A DNA stretch of 64,000 nucleotides from positions 1 to 64,000 of the forward strand of contig CAKRDD010000006.1 of assembly GCA_934309345.1 (NCBI GenBank). The letters are read 5' to 3'. Numbering within the stretch: position 1 is the first letter of the stretch; every line of letters starts with the position of its first letter. A program made the translations under genes and the position numbers. The notes under the pieces are model-generated. The model was given only the letters and a program-made list of their open reading frames with translations, was not told the DNA's origin and searched no databases. This document shows, piece by piece, positions 53,266 through 62,209 of this stretch. The DNA comes from an uncultured Mediterraneibacter sp. (lineage in GTDB: Bacteria > Bacillota > Clostridia > Lachnospirales > Lachnospiraceae).

Positions 53266-55824
53266 ATGCTGAAGATCAGCAAGCTGACCGTGGAGCATTT
53301 AAGCCAGAAATGTGTGACAGACAGTGCGCAGCCGAGGGTATCTTTTCAGCTGGAAAGTGACCGGCAGAATGTTTCATTAAAGAAGGCGAAGATCTGGATC
53401 GGTGACTGGAGCACGGAGACAGATTCTCAGATTCTTGTTCCATATAAAGGAAAGAAGCTGAAACCTTTTACGGAATATCCGGTTGTGGTGAAGGCGATTG
53501 ATGATACAGGAGAAGCAGCAGAGGCTGCGATGGCATTTGAGACAGGACGCATGGGAACACCGTGGAAAGCACAGTGGATCACAGATGGGGAATATCATTT
53601 CACGGAGAAGAAAATATCTCCGAAGACAATGACTTTTCGGAAAAAGATTGCATGCAATGGAAAAATCAAAAAGGCAAGACTGTATGCGACAGCACTTGGA
53701 ATTTATGAACTGGCATTAAATGGTGAGAAAGTGGGAGACATTTACTTTGCACCGGGATTTACTTCTTATAAGCATCAGCTTCAATACCAGACTTATGATG
53801 TGACAGAGCAGTTGAGAAGTAAAGAAGCAGGTGAAAATGAATTAGTCGCAGTTGTTGGAGGCGGCTGGGCAGTTGGATCCTTTACTTATAAGAGAGTCAA
53901 CCGGAACTACGCAGACCGGCAGGCGCTGCTGTGTGAGCTTAGGATCACTTATGAAGATGATACAGAAGAAATTATCGGAACAGATGAGAGCTGGGATGTG
54001 ACACTGGACGGAGCTGTGAAAGAGACAGAGTTCTACAACGGAGAGGTCTATGATGCGACGGTTGATATGGAGAAAATCTCCTGGCACAAGGCTTCCAGGG
54101 AGCAGATAAAACTTCATCCGGAGATTCTGGCACAATATGGAGCACCGGTAAAGGCACATGAGGTATTCCATCCGATTTCGGTGACAAGAGCACCGAGTGG
54201 TGTCCTGATCTATGATTTTGGACAGAACTTTGCAGGAGTAATTTCAGCAAAGATCAAGGGAAAGAAGGGGCAGAAAATTACTTTCCGTCATGCAGAAATC
54301 CTGATGGATGGAGAACTGTTCACGAAACCTTTGAGAAGTGCAAAACAGGAAGCCGTATATATTTGCAGGGACGGTGAACAGAGCTGGTCACCGAGAATGA
54401 CTTACATGGGATTTCGCTATGTGAGCATGGAAGGCGCGGAGGAGCAGGATGTGGAACTGAGTGCCATTGCACTGTATTCCGACGTAGAAGACAACGGAGA
54501 ATTCTCCTGTTCGAACGAGCTGGTGAATAAGCTGCAGAGCAGTATCCGTTGGGGTGCAAAGTCCAACTTTGTTGATATTCCAACGGACTGTCCACAGAGA
54601 GATGAGCGAATGGGATGGACAGGAGATATTGCACTGTTTTCTCCAACTGCAGCTTATAACTTCGATATGAGCCGTTTCCTTGAAAAGTGGTTTAAGGATG
54701 TGAGAAGCGAGCAGAATAAAGGCGGAGGAATTCCGGTGACGGTTCCGCTGGTAGTTGTTCCGGGACAGTGGGAAATCATGATTCCGATGGCAGTGGATCA
54801 CTGGGGTGATGCCTGTATTCTGGCACCGTGGGCAGAGTATAAGATGCGTGGAGATCTTGGACTGTTGAAGACCATGTACCCGACCATGAAACGTTACATG
54901 AAAGCATGTAAGTTCTGGGCAGGTCTTGGATCGGTCGGAAAACACAAATATATCTGGAAACTTCTGCATCATTATGGAGACTGGTGTGCACCGGGAATCG
55001 GATTGTGGGCCTGGATGGGACGTGGAAAATGGACAGCAACTGCATGTATGTCCCATTCCAGCAAGATCTTATCCCAGATTGCAGAACTTCTTGGAGAGAG
55101 AGAAGATGCAGCTTACTATAAAGAGTTGAGTGAGAAGACAGCAGAAGCATACAGAGAGATCCTGATGGAAAAAGACTGCACGGTGAAGAAAGAATTCCAG
55201 ACAGCCTATGTACTTCCACTTTATTACGGAATGCTTTCAGAGGAAGATAAGAAGAAAACGGCAGCTCATCTGGCAAGAATTGTCAGGGAAAATGATTACC
55301 ATATCGCAACAGGATTTCCGGGAACACCGTATATCCTCTTTGCTCTGGCAGACAATGGGTATGAGGAAGACGCTTTCAAGATGTTGATGACAGACACCTG
55401 TCCGTCCTGGCTGTATGAGATGAAGGTCGGTGGAACGACAATCTGGGAGAGATGGGACGCACTTAGGGAAGATGGAACCTGTAACACTGGAGAGGATGAC
55501 GGAACCGGCGGAATGGTATCCTTCAACCACTTCTCTTATGGAGCAGTTGGAGACTTCCTATATAGAAGAATTGCCGGAATCGAGAATTTAAGCGGCGGTG
55601 GAAAAGAAGTACAGATTGCACCGATGGTCGGCGGTGGATTGACACAGGCAAGAGGAGTTGTCCACACAGCTTATGGAAAAGTCACCAGTGAATGGTGGAT
55701 AAAAGATGGAAAATTCACACTTTATGTGGATATCCCTTGTTCTACAACTGCTTATGTGAAACTTCCGGGTGGAGAAGAGAAGAAACTTGGAAGCGGAAGC
55801 TATACATATTCAGAGAATATCTGA
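53266..55824 (+). CDS. Alpha-L-rhamnosidase, GH78
   Basis: An 852-residue GH78 inverting rhamnosidase that removes terminal alpha-L-rhamnose from plant glycosides or polysaccharides. Several N-terminal beta domains (LYATALGIYELALNGEKVGD, then VVGGGWAVGSF and LIYDFGQNFAGV) precede the (alpha/alpha)6 barrel. The barrel holds DCPQRDERMGWTGD (catalytic acid E447) and TTIWERWD (E728). The C-terminal beta domain ends in GSGSYTYS. No signal peptide is present. GGGAGGAGG upstream fixes the start. It leads an apparent operon with the GPH symporter (52 bases later) and perhaps the anchored GH3. It is the intact counterpart of the broken GH78 at 10736. Confidence 0.93.
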   Translation: MLKISKLTVEHLSQKCVTDSAQPRVSFQLESDRQNVSLKKAKIWIGDWSTETDSQILVPYKGKKLKPFTEYPVVVKAIDDTGEAAEAAMAFETGRMGTPWKAQWITDGEYHFTEKKISPKTMTFRKKIACNGKIKKARLYATALGIYELALNGEKVGDIYFAPGFTSYKHQLQYQTYDVTEQLRSKEAGENELVAVVGGGWAVGSFTYKRVNRNYADRQALLCELRITYEDDTEEIIGTDESWDVTLDGAVKETEFYNGEVYDATVDMEKISWHKASREQIKLHPEILAQYGAPVKAHEVFHPISVTRAPSGVLIYDFGQNFAGVISAKIKGKKGQKITFRHAEILMDGELFTKPLRSAKQEAVYICRDGEQSWSPRMTYMGFRYVSMEGAEEQDVELSAIALYSDVEDNGEFSCSNELVNKLQSSIRWGAKSNFVDIPTDCPQRDERMGWTGDIALFSPTAAYNFDMSRFLEKWFKDVRSEQNKGGGIPVTVPLVVVPGQWEIMIPMAVDHWGDACILAPWAEYKMRGDLGLLKTMYPTMKRYMKACKFWAGLGSVGKHKYIWKLLHHYGDWCAPGIGLWAWMGRGKWTATACMSHSSKILSQIAELLGEREDAAYYKELSEKTAEAYREILMEKDCTVKKEFQTAYVLPLYYGMLSEEDKKKTAAHLARIVRENDYHIATGFPGTPYILFALADNGYEEDAFKMLMTDTCPSWLYEMKVGGTTIWERWDALREDGTCNTGEDDGTGGMVSFNHFSYGAVGDFLYRRIAGIENLSGGGKEVQIAPMVGGGLTQARGVVHTAYGKVTSEWWIKDGKFTLYVDIPCSTTAYVKLPGGEEKKLGSGSYTYSENI

Positions 55825-55876
55825 GAAAAAGGTAACATGAACTATTATATGAAAAGAAACAAGAAAGGAAAGAGAG

Positions 55877-57586
55877 ATGGAGAAGAAGACATTTTTCGAT
55901 AATCCGTTGTTCCGGACGAAGATCACATCCGCGAATGTAAAACCAAAGGAGATGCTCCTCGGATATTTTATTGCACCGTTCTGTGCACTGATCTCCAATG
56001 CTATCTTCGGATCCTACCTGAACAGGTATTACTCCGATGTACTTGGATGGACGGACACGGCAAAGTTCGGTATCTTCTCAGCTGTCCTTCCGATGATTTC
56101 CGTGATCTTTGTTATTATCGGGAATCTTGTGGTAGGACATCTGATGGATAACACAAGAACCTCACAGGGAAAGGCAAGACCGTACATGCTGGTGTCAGCA
56201 CCTTTGGTTACGGTTGCAATCGCTCTTTTGTTCCTGACACCGGAGAGTGCAGGTACGTCAGTACAGATGGCATGGATCGCTATTTCCTACAATATTTATT
56301 ATGCCGTAGCGTATCCGTTCTATTATACAGCGCACAGTTCACTTGTATCATTGTCAACGAGAAATTCCAATCACAGAGGAATGTTGGCTACATTTTCCAA
56401 TGCATCAGGTGTTGCGGCAGTCGGTGTGGGAGCAAGTATTCTTGTACCGATCCTTCTGCAGAGCTTTCTCTTTGTGGATCATGACGGAGTGATTGATACA
56501 ACAGCAAGTTACAACCACTGGAGAATCGTTATGGTTGTTCTGTGTATTGTAACATTTCTGGCAATTCTTCTGGAGTACTTCTTTACAAGAGAACGTATCA
56601 CAGAAGAGAACATGAAACTGAATATTAAAGAAGAGAAGCTTCCGATGAGTCAGCAGATCAAGGCCTGTGTTTCCAATAAATACTGGTGGATCATTATTCT
56701 TTACTTTCTGCTCTTCCAGTTTGGAGGACTGGTGAAAAATGGTTCCATGAGCTACTACGCAAGATGGATGTTTGAAGGAATCAATACGGAGGCGGCAGCC
56801 GGAACAGCGATGGGAACACTGGGATTGATCGGCGGACTTCCGACAGCTGTCGGTATGGTCGTAGCATGGCCGATCGCAGACAAACTTGGAAAACAGAGAG
56901 CTGTAACACTTGGGCTTGCAGTTTCCGTAGTCGGTGGACTCATAAGCTTTCTGAACGTTCACAGTTTCGTGATCGTGTGTATCGGAGTTATACTGAAAGG
57001 AATCGGATCCATTCCGGCTATGTATGTAACACTTGCACTTCTTTCGGATGTGCTGGATCACCTGGAAGCGAAGAATGGATTCCGGAGTGACGGATTTACG
57101 ATGTCTGTGTATGGAGCCATCATGGTTGGTATGACCGGACTTGGAAATGGAATCATTAATGCACTTCTGACTGCAAGCGGATACGATGCGACAGCAGCCG
57201 CACAGAACGGTAGTGTGCAGAGTATGCTTACACTTTGTTATCTTGGAATCGAGCTGATCTGTTATGCAGGGATCGTTGTACTGATGAGCTTCCTGAAAGT
57301 AGAGAAGCACATCAAAGAAGATCAGGCAACCATTCTTAAGAACCAGAAGGCAGCAGTGCTTGCGGCCGGAGGAGAGTGGATCGAGCCGGCGGAGCGTCTG
57401 CGTCTGGAACAGGAAGAAGCAGAACGTCAGGCAGAAAAGGCAAGAAAAGAAGAGCTGAAAGCTTATTGTAAGAAGAAAGGATTAAGCTTCGAGGAAGAAG
57501 AGGCGAAGTATCAGAAGAAACTTGCAGAGAAGAAAGCGAAAGCAGAAGCAAAAGCAGCGGCGAAGGCTGCAAAAGCGAAGAAGTAA
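55877..57586 (+). CDS. GPH-family sugar:cation symporter with long charged tail
   Basis: A 569-residue MFS/GPH symporter with about 12 membrane helices (residues 25-480), including the conserved YFIAPFCALISNAIFGSYLNRYY start and the GHLMDNTRT loop after helix 2. The extra C-terminal 80 residues are rich in Lys, Ala and Glu (EKARKEELKAY, then repeats of KAEAKAAAKA) and probably form a cytoplasmic coiled coil. Its place directly after GH78 suggests it imports a rhamnosylated glycoside. It is a distant relative of the symporter at 9217, which lacks the tail. AAGGAAAGAG precedes the start. Confidence 0.88.
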   Translation: MEKKTFFDNPLFRTKITSANVKPKEMLLGYFIAPFCALISNAIFGSYLNRYYSDVLGWTDTAKFGIFSAVLPMISVIFVIIGNLVVGHLMDNTRTSQGKARPYMLVSAPLVTVAIALLFLTPESAGTSVQMAWIAISYNIYYAVAYPFYYTAHSSLVSLSTRNSNHRGMLATFSNASGVAAVGVGASILVPILLQSFLFVDHDGVIDTTASYNHWRIVMVVLCIVTFLAILLEYFFTRERITEENMKLNIKEEKLPMSQQIKACVSNKYWWIIILYFLLFQFGGLVKNGSMSYYARWMFEGINTEAAAGTAMGTLGLIGGLPTAVGMVVAWPIADKLGKQRAVTLGLAVSVVGGLISFLNVHSFVIVCIGVILKGIGSIPAMYVTLALLSDVLDHLEAKNGFRSDGFTMSVYGAIMVGMTGLGNGIINALLTASGYDATAAAQNGSVQSMLTLCYLGIELICYAGIVVLMSFLKVEKHIKEDQATILKNQKAAVLAAGGEWIEPAERLRLEQEEAERQAEKARKEELKAYCKKKGLSFEEEEAKYQKKLAEKKAKAEAKAAAKAAKAKK

Positions 57587-57704
57587 AGAAAATGGATGAC
57601 AATGTGTCCTGCTCGAAACGCAATACCAGCAGAGACAGGACTGTTGATGTGGGAAACGGCAAAAGGGACACTTGTTATAGATATTTATCTACAGGAGGGC
57701 AATC

Positions 57705-60700
57705 ATGAAAGAGAAAAAGACAAAGCGCCGCGTATGGCGTGGTGTTGCGACAACAGGAACATCACTTCTTGCACTGTCGTTATCCGCATCGATGGTGATC
57801 GACACATTCCGTACGGATATTGACAAGTTCCTTGGAACACAGAGCACACAGATGGTGACAGACAATCAGACAGAGGACGATTATACTTATAAGTCTGATT
57901 ACAGCAGTACAACTGAACTTCTGGATTCAATCGAAGATCTAGGAGAGCGCATGAGTGAGGAAGGAACCGTTCTTCTGAAGAATAATGGGGCACTTCCGTT
58001 GACAAAGGATGAGACACAGAAAGTAACATTTCTTGGATTCTCCAGTTATTTTCCAATTCAGGGTGGAGATTTCGGAAGCTCACTTGTCGAGAACAAAGGA
58101 ACAGATGCAGATACTGTAGACATGGTACAGGCATTTGAAGCAAAGGGATACAGCTTAAACCCGACGGTTCAGAACATGTATGAGAGTATGAAAGAAGACT
58201 TCAAGTCTGAGGCGGTTCTTCCGTGGGGTGTTGTTACCTACTATCGCGCCACATCACCGGCAGTTGGGGGAACATTTACAAGTCTTGAGCCTTCACAGGA
58301 GAAGTTAGATAAGGCAGAGCCAGCATGGAAAGAAAGCATGAATGACTATAATGTTATGGTAGTTACAATTGCCCGTGCAGCAGGTGAGAATACAAACTAC
58401 ACACCGGGAGAAGATGGTGTGAATCCGGATCAGGATCTCAATCAGGCAGATCCTCTCGGACTTTCTGATACAGAGCGTGCAACAATTGACGCGGCAGTAA
58501 AGGCGAAGGAAGAGAATGGTGGTAAAGTCATCGTTCTTCTGAACAATGCAAGTGCGATGGAGATTGATGAACTTAAGAACAACGATGGAATTGACGCAAT
58601 GCTTGAAATAGGAATTCCGGGTGGATACGGATTCTACGGAGTTGCGGATGTTCTCAGCGGAGAGGCCAATCCGTCCGGACATCTTGCTGATACATATGCA
58701 GTAGATAATTCCGCATCACCGGCAGCACAGAACTATGGTGACTATGAGTGGACGAACGCGGATTCTGATTATTCAATCAATTCTGAGATTGTAGAGGCAG
58801 AGGGCATTTATACAGGATACAAATATTATGAAACCCGTTATGCGGATACAGTCCTTGGTCAGGGAAATGCATCTGACAGTGTTGGAAGCTCCACAGGCGG
58901 CGCATGGACCTACAATAGTGAAGTTTCTTACCCATTCGGCTATGGACTTTCTTATACAACATTTACACAGACATTGAATAGTCTGAATGTAGACCTTGAG
59001 AACAAGAAAGTAACGGCAGAAGTAACAGTAACAAACACAGGTGATGTAGCAGGTAAAGATGTAGTACAGCTTTATGCTTCTACTCCTTATACCGATTATG
59101 ATAAAGAACATCTGGTAGAGAAGGCAGCAGTTCAGCTTCTTGACTATGAGAAGACAGACGAACTTGCACCAGGTGAATCCACAACAGTAACGATCACAGC
59201 AGATGCACAGGATATAGCAAGCTGGGACAGCACAGCAGCAAATGAAGCCGGAACAACAGGAAATTACATTCTGGATGCAGGCGATTATTATTTCACGATT
59301 GGAAATGGTGCACATGAAGCAGTGAATAACGTGCTTGCAGCACAGGGATACAGCGAGTCCAACGGAATGACATCTGCAGGAAATGCTACAAATGTAAAAT
59401 CCTGGAATCTTGCAGCAATGGATACAACAACATTTGCCAAGACAGAGAATGGAACAGCAGTAGAGAATCAGCTTCAGGATATGGATCTGAATACTTATAT
59501 GCCAGATACCGTTACATATCTTACAAGAAATGACTGGAGCGGAACATTCCCGAAGACATACAAAGATCTGACCGCAACAGATGAGATGGTTCAGATCATG
59601 CAGAACGATACTTATGAAATCAAAGAGCAGGGAGATCTGGATTCTGTAACATTTGGTGCAGACAATGGGCTGACACTTGCGGACCTGAAAGGTGTAACAG
59701 ATATTACAGATGAAAAATGGTCACAGCTTATGGATCAGATCACTTTGGAAGACTGCATGATCCGTGTAGGATTCGGTGGAACAAGCACAAAACCGATTGA
59801 GTCGATCTCTTCACCGGAAGCAGTACAGAATGATGGACCGAATGGAATTAACTCTTATACACTTGGACAATATGCGAATACGGACACAAGCTCAGCAGAT
59901 CCGTGTGCAATTGATCCGGATGACAAGAACTTAAACTACAAGTTTGGAACAATGGCATGTGAGCCGATAATCGCCCAGACATTCAGCAAACAGCTGGCAA
60001 CAGAGTATGGAGAAGTAATTGGAAATTATTCCCTGTGGTCAAACCTGACAATCTTCTGGGGAGCCGGAACAAACCTTCACCGTACACCATACAATGCACG
60101 TAACCACGAGTATTATTCAGAGGATGCAGTACTGACAGCTTATCAGGCATCCAACTATATTGCAGCAGCACAGAAATACGGCGTCCTGATTGCACCGAAG
60201 CATTTTGCATTCAACGATACAGAAATCAATCGTTCCGGTATTGCAACTTTCATGACAGAGCAGAAAGCGCGTGAGAACGAACTTCGTGGAGTACAGGCTT
60301 CTGTAGAAGATGCACAGACACTTGCAGTCATGACAACATTCAACCGTATTGGATGTACAGCTGGAAATGCCCATTATGGACTTCTCATGAATATCCTTCG
60401 TAAAGAATGGGGATTCCAGGGACTGATCAGTGAGGACTTTATCCAGGACGCAAACTATGCTGTACTGAAAGAAGCAGCACACTGTGGTGTGACAATGACA
60501 TGTAATACAGGCGACAGCACAATGGAGGCAGTCAGTGCAAAATGGGACTACTGGACATTGGAAAATGTAAGTAAAGATGCAGAACTGATGCAGGATCTGA
60601 AGAACGATATGATGTGGCAGAACTATGCACTTGCAAATTCCAATGCAATGGATGGACTGAATTCCACATCCCGCATTGAGCATGTAAGAACATGGTATGA

Positions 60701-60791
60701 TAACGCACTGACAGCAGCAGAGGTAGTTTTTGCACTGCTGACACTTGCAGCAATTGCAATGTATCTTAAGAGTACAAAGAAGAATAAATAA
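57705..60791 (+). CDS. GH3 glycosidase, permuted, anchored at both ends
   Basis: A 1028-residue GH3 enzyme with the sandwich domain first (about 80-340), a fibronectin III-like domain (about 415-530, after YPFGYGLSYTTF) and the catalytic barrel last (about 690-985). Barrel motifs are GTNLHRTPYNARNHEYYSED, PKHFAFNDTE and the nucleophile D911 in LISEDF. Residues 12-32 (after a KKTKRR start) form an uncleaved signal-anchor helix, and about 1000-1020 (VVFALLTLAAIAMYL, then KSTKKNK) form a second helix. With both basic ends inside, the 970-residue catalytic part would be held outside as a loop. AGGAGGG upstream fixes the start. It is followed 13 bases later by a four-helix membrane protein. A lateral insertion carries repeated Asn/Asp/Thr. 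Confidence 0.87.
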   Translation: MKEKKTKRRVWRGVATTGTSLLALSLSASMVIDTFRTDIDKFLGTQSTQMVTDNQTEDDYTYKSDYSSTTELLDSIEDLGERMSEEGTVLLKNNGALPLTKDETQKVTFLGFSSYFPIQGGDFGSSLVENKGTDADTVDMVQAFEAKGYSLNPTVQNMYESMKEDFKSEAVLPWGVVTYYRATSPAVGGTFTSLEPSQEKLDKAEPAWKESMNDYNVMVVTIARAAGENTNYTPGEDGVNPDQDLNQADPLGLSDTERATIDAAVKAKEENGGKVIVLLNNASAMEIDELKNNDGIDAMLEIGIPGGYGFYGVADVLSGEANPSGHLADTYAVDNSASPAAQNYGDYEWTNADSDYSINSEIVEAEGIYTGYKYYETRYADTVLGQGNASDSVGSSTGGAWTYNSEVSYPFGYGLSYTTFTQTLNSLNVDLENKKVTAEVTVTNTGDVAGKDVVQLYASTPYTDYDKEHLVEKAAVQLLDYEKTDELAPGESTTVTITADAQDIASWDSTAANEAGTTGNYILDAGDYYFTIGNGAHEAVNNVLAAQGYSESNGMTSAGNATNVKSWNLAAMDTTTFAKTENGTAVENQLQDMDLNTYMPDTVTYLTRNDWSGTFPKTYKDLTATDEMVQIMQNDTYEIKEQGDLDSVTFGADNGLTLADLKGVTDITDEKWSQLMDQITLEDCMIRVGFGGTSTKPIESISSPEAVQNDGPNGINSYTLGQYANTDTSSADPCAIDPDDKNLNYKFGTMACEPIIAQTFSKQLATEYGEVIGNYSLWSNLTIFWGAGTNLHRTPYNARNHEYYSEDAVLTAYQASNYIAAAQKYGVLIAPKHFAFNDTEINRSGIATFMTEQKARENELRGVQASVEDAQTLAVMTTFNRIGCTAGNAHYGLLMNILRKEWGFQGLISEDFIQDANYAVLKEAAHCGVTMTCNTGDSTMEAVSAKWDYWTLENVSKDAELMQDLKNDMMWQNYALANSNAMDGLNSTSRIEHVRTWYDNALTAAEVVFALLTLAAIAMYLKSTKKNK

Positions 60792-60804
60792 GGGGGCAGA
60801 GAAG

Positions 60805-61242
60805 ATGAGTTTTATTAAGAAACAATCCGTTGGTTTTTATTTCGCAGCGCTGGCAGTCATTGCCGCAGTTGCAGCAACCGTCTTTTATCTGATTAACTGT
60901 AATACGGCTTATTTCAGTAATCTTGGCGTAAATGCAGTGATTGTAGGATGTATGGTTGTGGCAATCCTTCTGGAATTGGTTTATATCATTGGATATAATA
61001 AAGCAGGTGCAAGCCTTGTTGTGGATGTGCTTCCAGTTGTGAGCGGAGCACTTCTGATGGTGGCATTTGCACAGTTTATCACAGCTCGTGTCAACAGCAT
61101 TGCAACAATCCTTTCTTTTGAGAGAAATGCACAGACAATGAGCGATCTGTCCAGTGCGATCGTTGGTATGATTTGTTGTTTTGTAGCAATTTTGCTCAAT
61201 ATCATCGGTTCTTTCTTCAAGGTAGTGAAAACAGAAGAATAA
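60805..61242 (+). CDS. Four-helix membrane protein paired with the anchored GH3
   Basis: A 145-residue protein with four predicted membrane helices (about 11-31, 41-62, 69-92, 112-137) and no recognised domain. It starts MSFIKKQSVGFYF and ends in charged residues. AGGGGGCAGAG sets the start. It sits 13 bases after the GH3 stop, so the two are co-transcribed. I recall similar small membrane proteins beside membrane-anchored GH3 genes in Lachnospiraceae; a role as a membrane partner, assembly factor or transporter subunit is only inference. Confidence 0.8.
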   Translation: MSFIKKQSVGFYFAALAVIAAVAATVFYLINCNTAYFSNLGVNAVIVGCMVVAILLELVYIIGYNKAGASLVVDVLPVVSGALLMVAFAQFITARVNSIATILSFERNAQTMSDLSSAIVGMICCFVAILLNIIGSFFKVVKTEE

Positions 61243-61407
61243 AAGATATTCAGATGGATTTGAAAAACTATACATTATGCGACATGGCGGTTCTTGGAAA
61301 ACAGGAACCGTCTATGTTGCTATTCGCATATGAAGAGAAAATAATATTGGCATAGATCATTAAACAATTAAACAAAGCGTGAATCGTAACATGCAAAAAT
61401 GCAGAAC

Positions 61408-61436
61408 TTGACAGAAAAGATAAGATTAATTATTCT
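61408..61436 (+). promoter_or_regulatory. Promoter of the LytTR two-component operon
   Basis: TTGACA (61408-61413), 17-base spacer, TATTCT (61431-61436): the best promoter match in the window, about 60 bases before the response regulator. It makes this operon independent of the GH3 transcript. Confidence 0.8.
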
Positions 61437-61498
61437 AAAAAATAGTAGATAGTAAGTGCGAAAAAAGTAAAAAAGGATGAAATCAGGAGGGGGATTGT

Positions 61499-62209
61499 AT
61501 GCTTCGTATTGCAGTAGTGGAGGATGATAAAGCATATGCAGCACAGTTGAAAGAATATCTTGGACGTTATGGAACAGAGACAAATCGAAAATTAAAGGTT
61601 ACTTTATTTCCAGATGGAGAGGATATAGTTACTGATTATTCGGCTGATTTTGACATTATTTTAATGGATGTAGAGATGACATTTATGGACGGTATGACTG
61701 CAGCAGAGAGGATACGAGAAAAAGACAGTGAAGTAGTGATTATATTTATTACGAATATGCCGCAGTATGCAATTCAGGGGTATAAGGTAGATGCATTAGA
61801 TTATGTTCTTAAGCCAATTTCATACTTTGCTTTTTCGCAGAGAATTGATCGTGCCCTGACACGTGTGAAGAAAAAAGAGACAAATTATATTGCAGTAGCA
61901 CAAAAACGTGGAAAGAAGAAATTAGATGTTGATAAGATATGTTATATAGAGGTCGTAGATCATGAGTTGATTTTTCATATGACAGATGAAAATGTGGTAA
62001 CAAAAGGAAGCATGAAAGAGGTAGAAGATGCACTTGATGAAACAAAATTTTTCCGCTGTAATCGTTGTTATCTTGTGAATCTGGAATATGTAGAAGATTT
62101 TCACGGAAGTGATGTAACAGTTGATTCAGATGTGATCCAAGTGAGCCGTTCAAGGAAAAAAGCTTTTTTGGATGCTCTGAATGATTATATGAATGAGGTG
62201 GGAAGATAA
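61499..62209 (+). CDS. LytTR-family response regulator (AgrA/LytR-like)
   Basis: A 236-residue regulator with a receiver domain (about 1-125; acidic pair EDD near the start, phosphoacceptor D57 in IILMDVEM, conserved Lys in VLKPI) and a C-terminal LytTR DNA-binding domain (about 135-232; KKKLDVDKICYIEVVDHELIFH, then FFRCNRCYLVNLEYVEDFHG). GGAGGGGG upstream fixes the start. The stop overlaps the start of the kinase gene by one base. LytTR regulators usually control nearby operons such as bacteriocins, quorum sensing or cell-wall genes; the GH3/membrane protein unit upstream is the nearest candidate. Confidence 0.9.
   Translation: MLRIAVVEDDKAYAAQLKEYLGRYGTETNRKLKVTLFPDGEDIVTDYSADFDIILMDVEMTFMDGMTAAERIREKDSEVVIIFITNMPQYAIQGYKVDALDYVLKPISYFAFSQRIDRALTRVKKKETNYIAVAQKRGKKKLDVDKICYIEVVDHELIFHMTDENVVTKGSMKEVEDALDETKFFRCNRCYLVNLEYVEDFHGSDVTVDSDVIQVSRSRKKAFLDALNDYMNEVGR

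Noticed and set aside
56405..57310. 301-codon frame on the minus strand opposite the second GPH symporter
   Set aside because: Rich in His, Cys and Ser, with no family resemblance and antisense to a well-supported transporter gene.
61243..61407. Terminator after the four-helix protein gene
   Set aside because: A hairpin (GGCGGTTC...GAACCGTC, about 61286-61313) is present but lacks a T-run, so termination is unproven.
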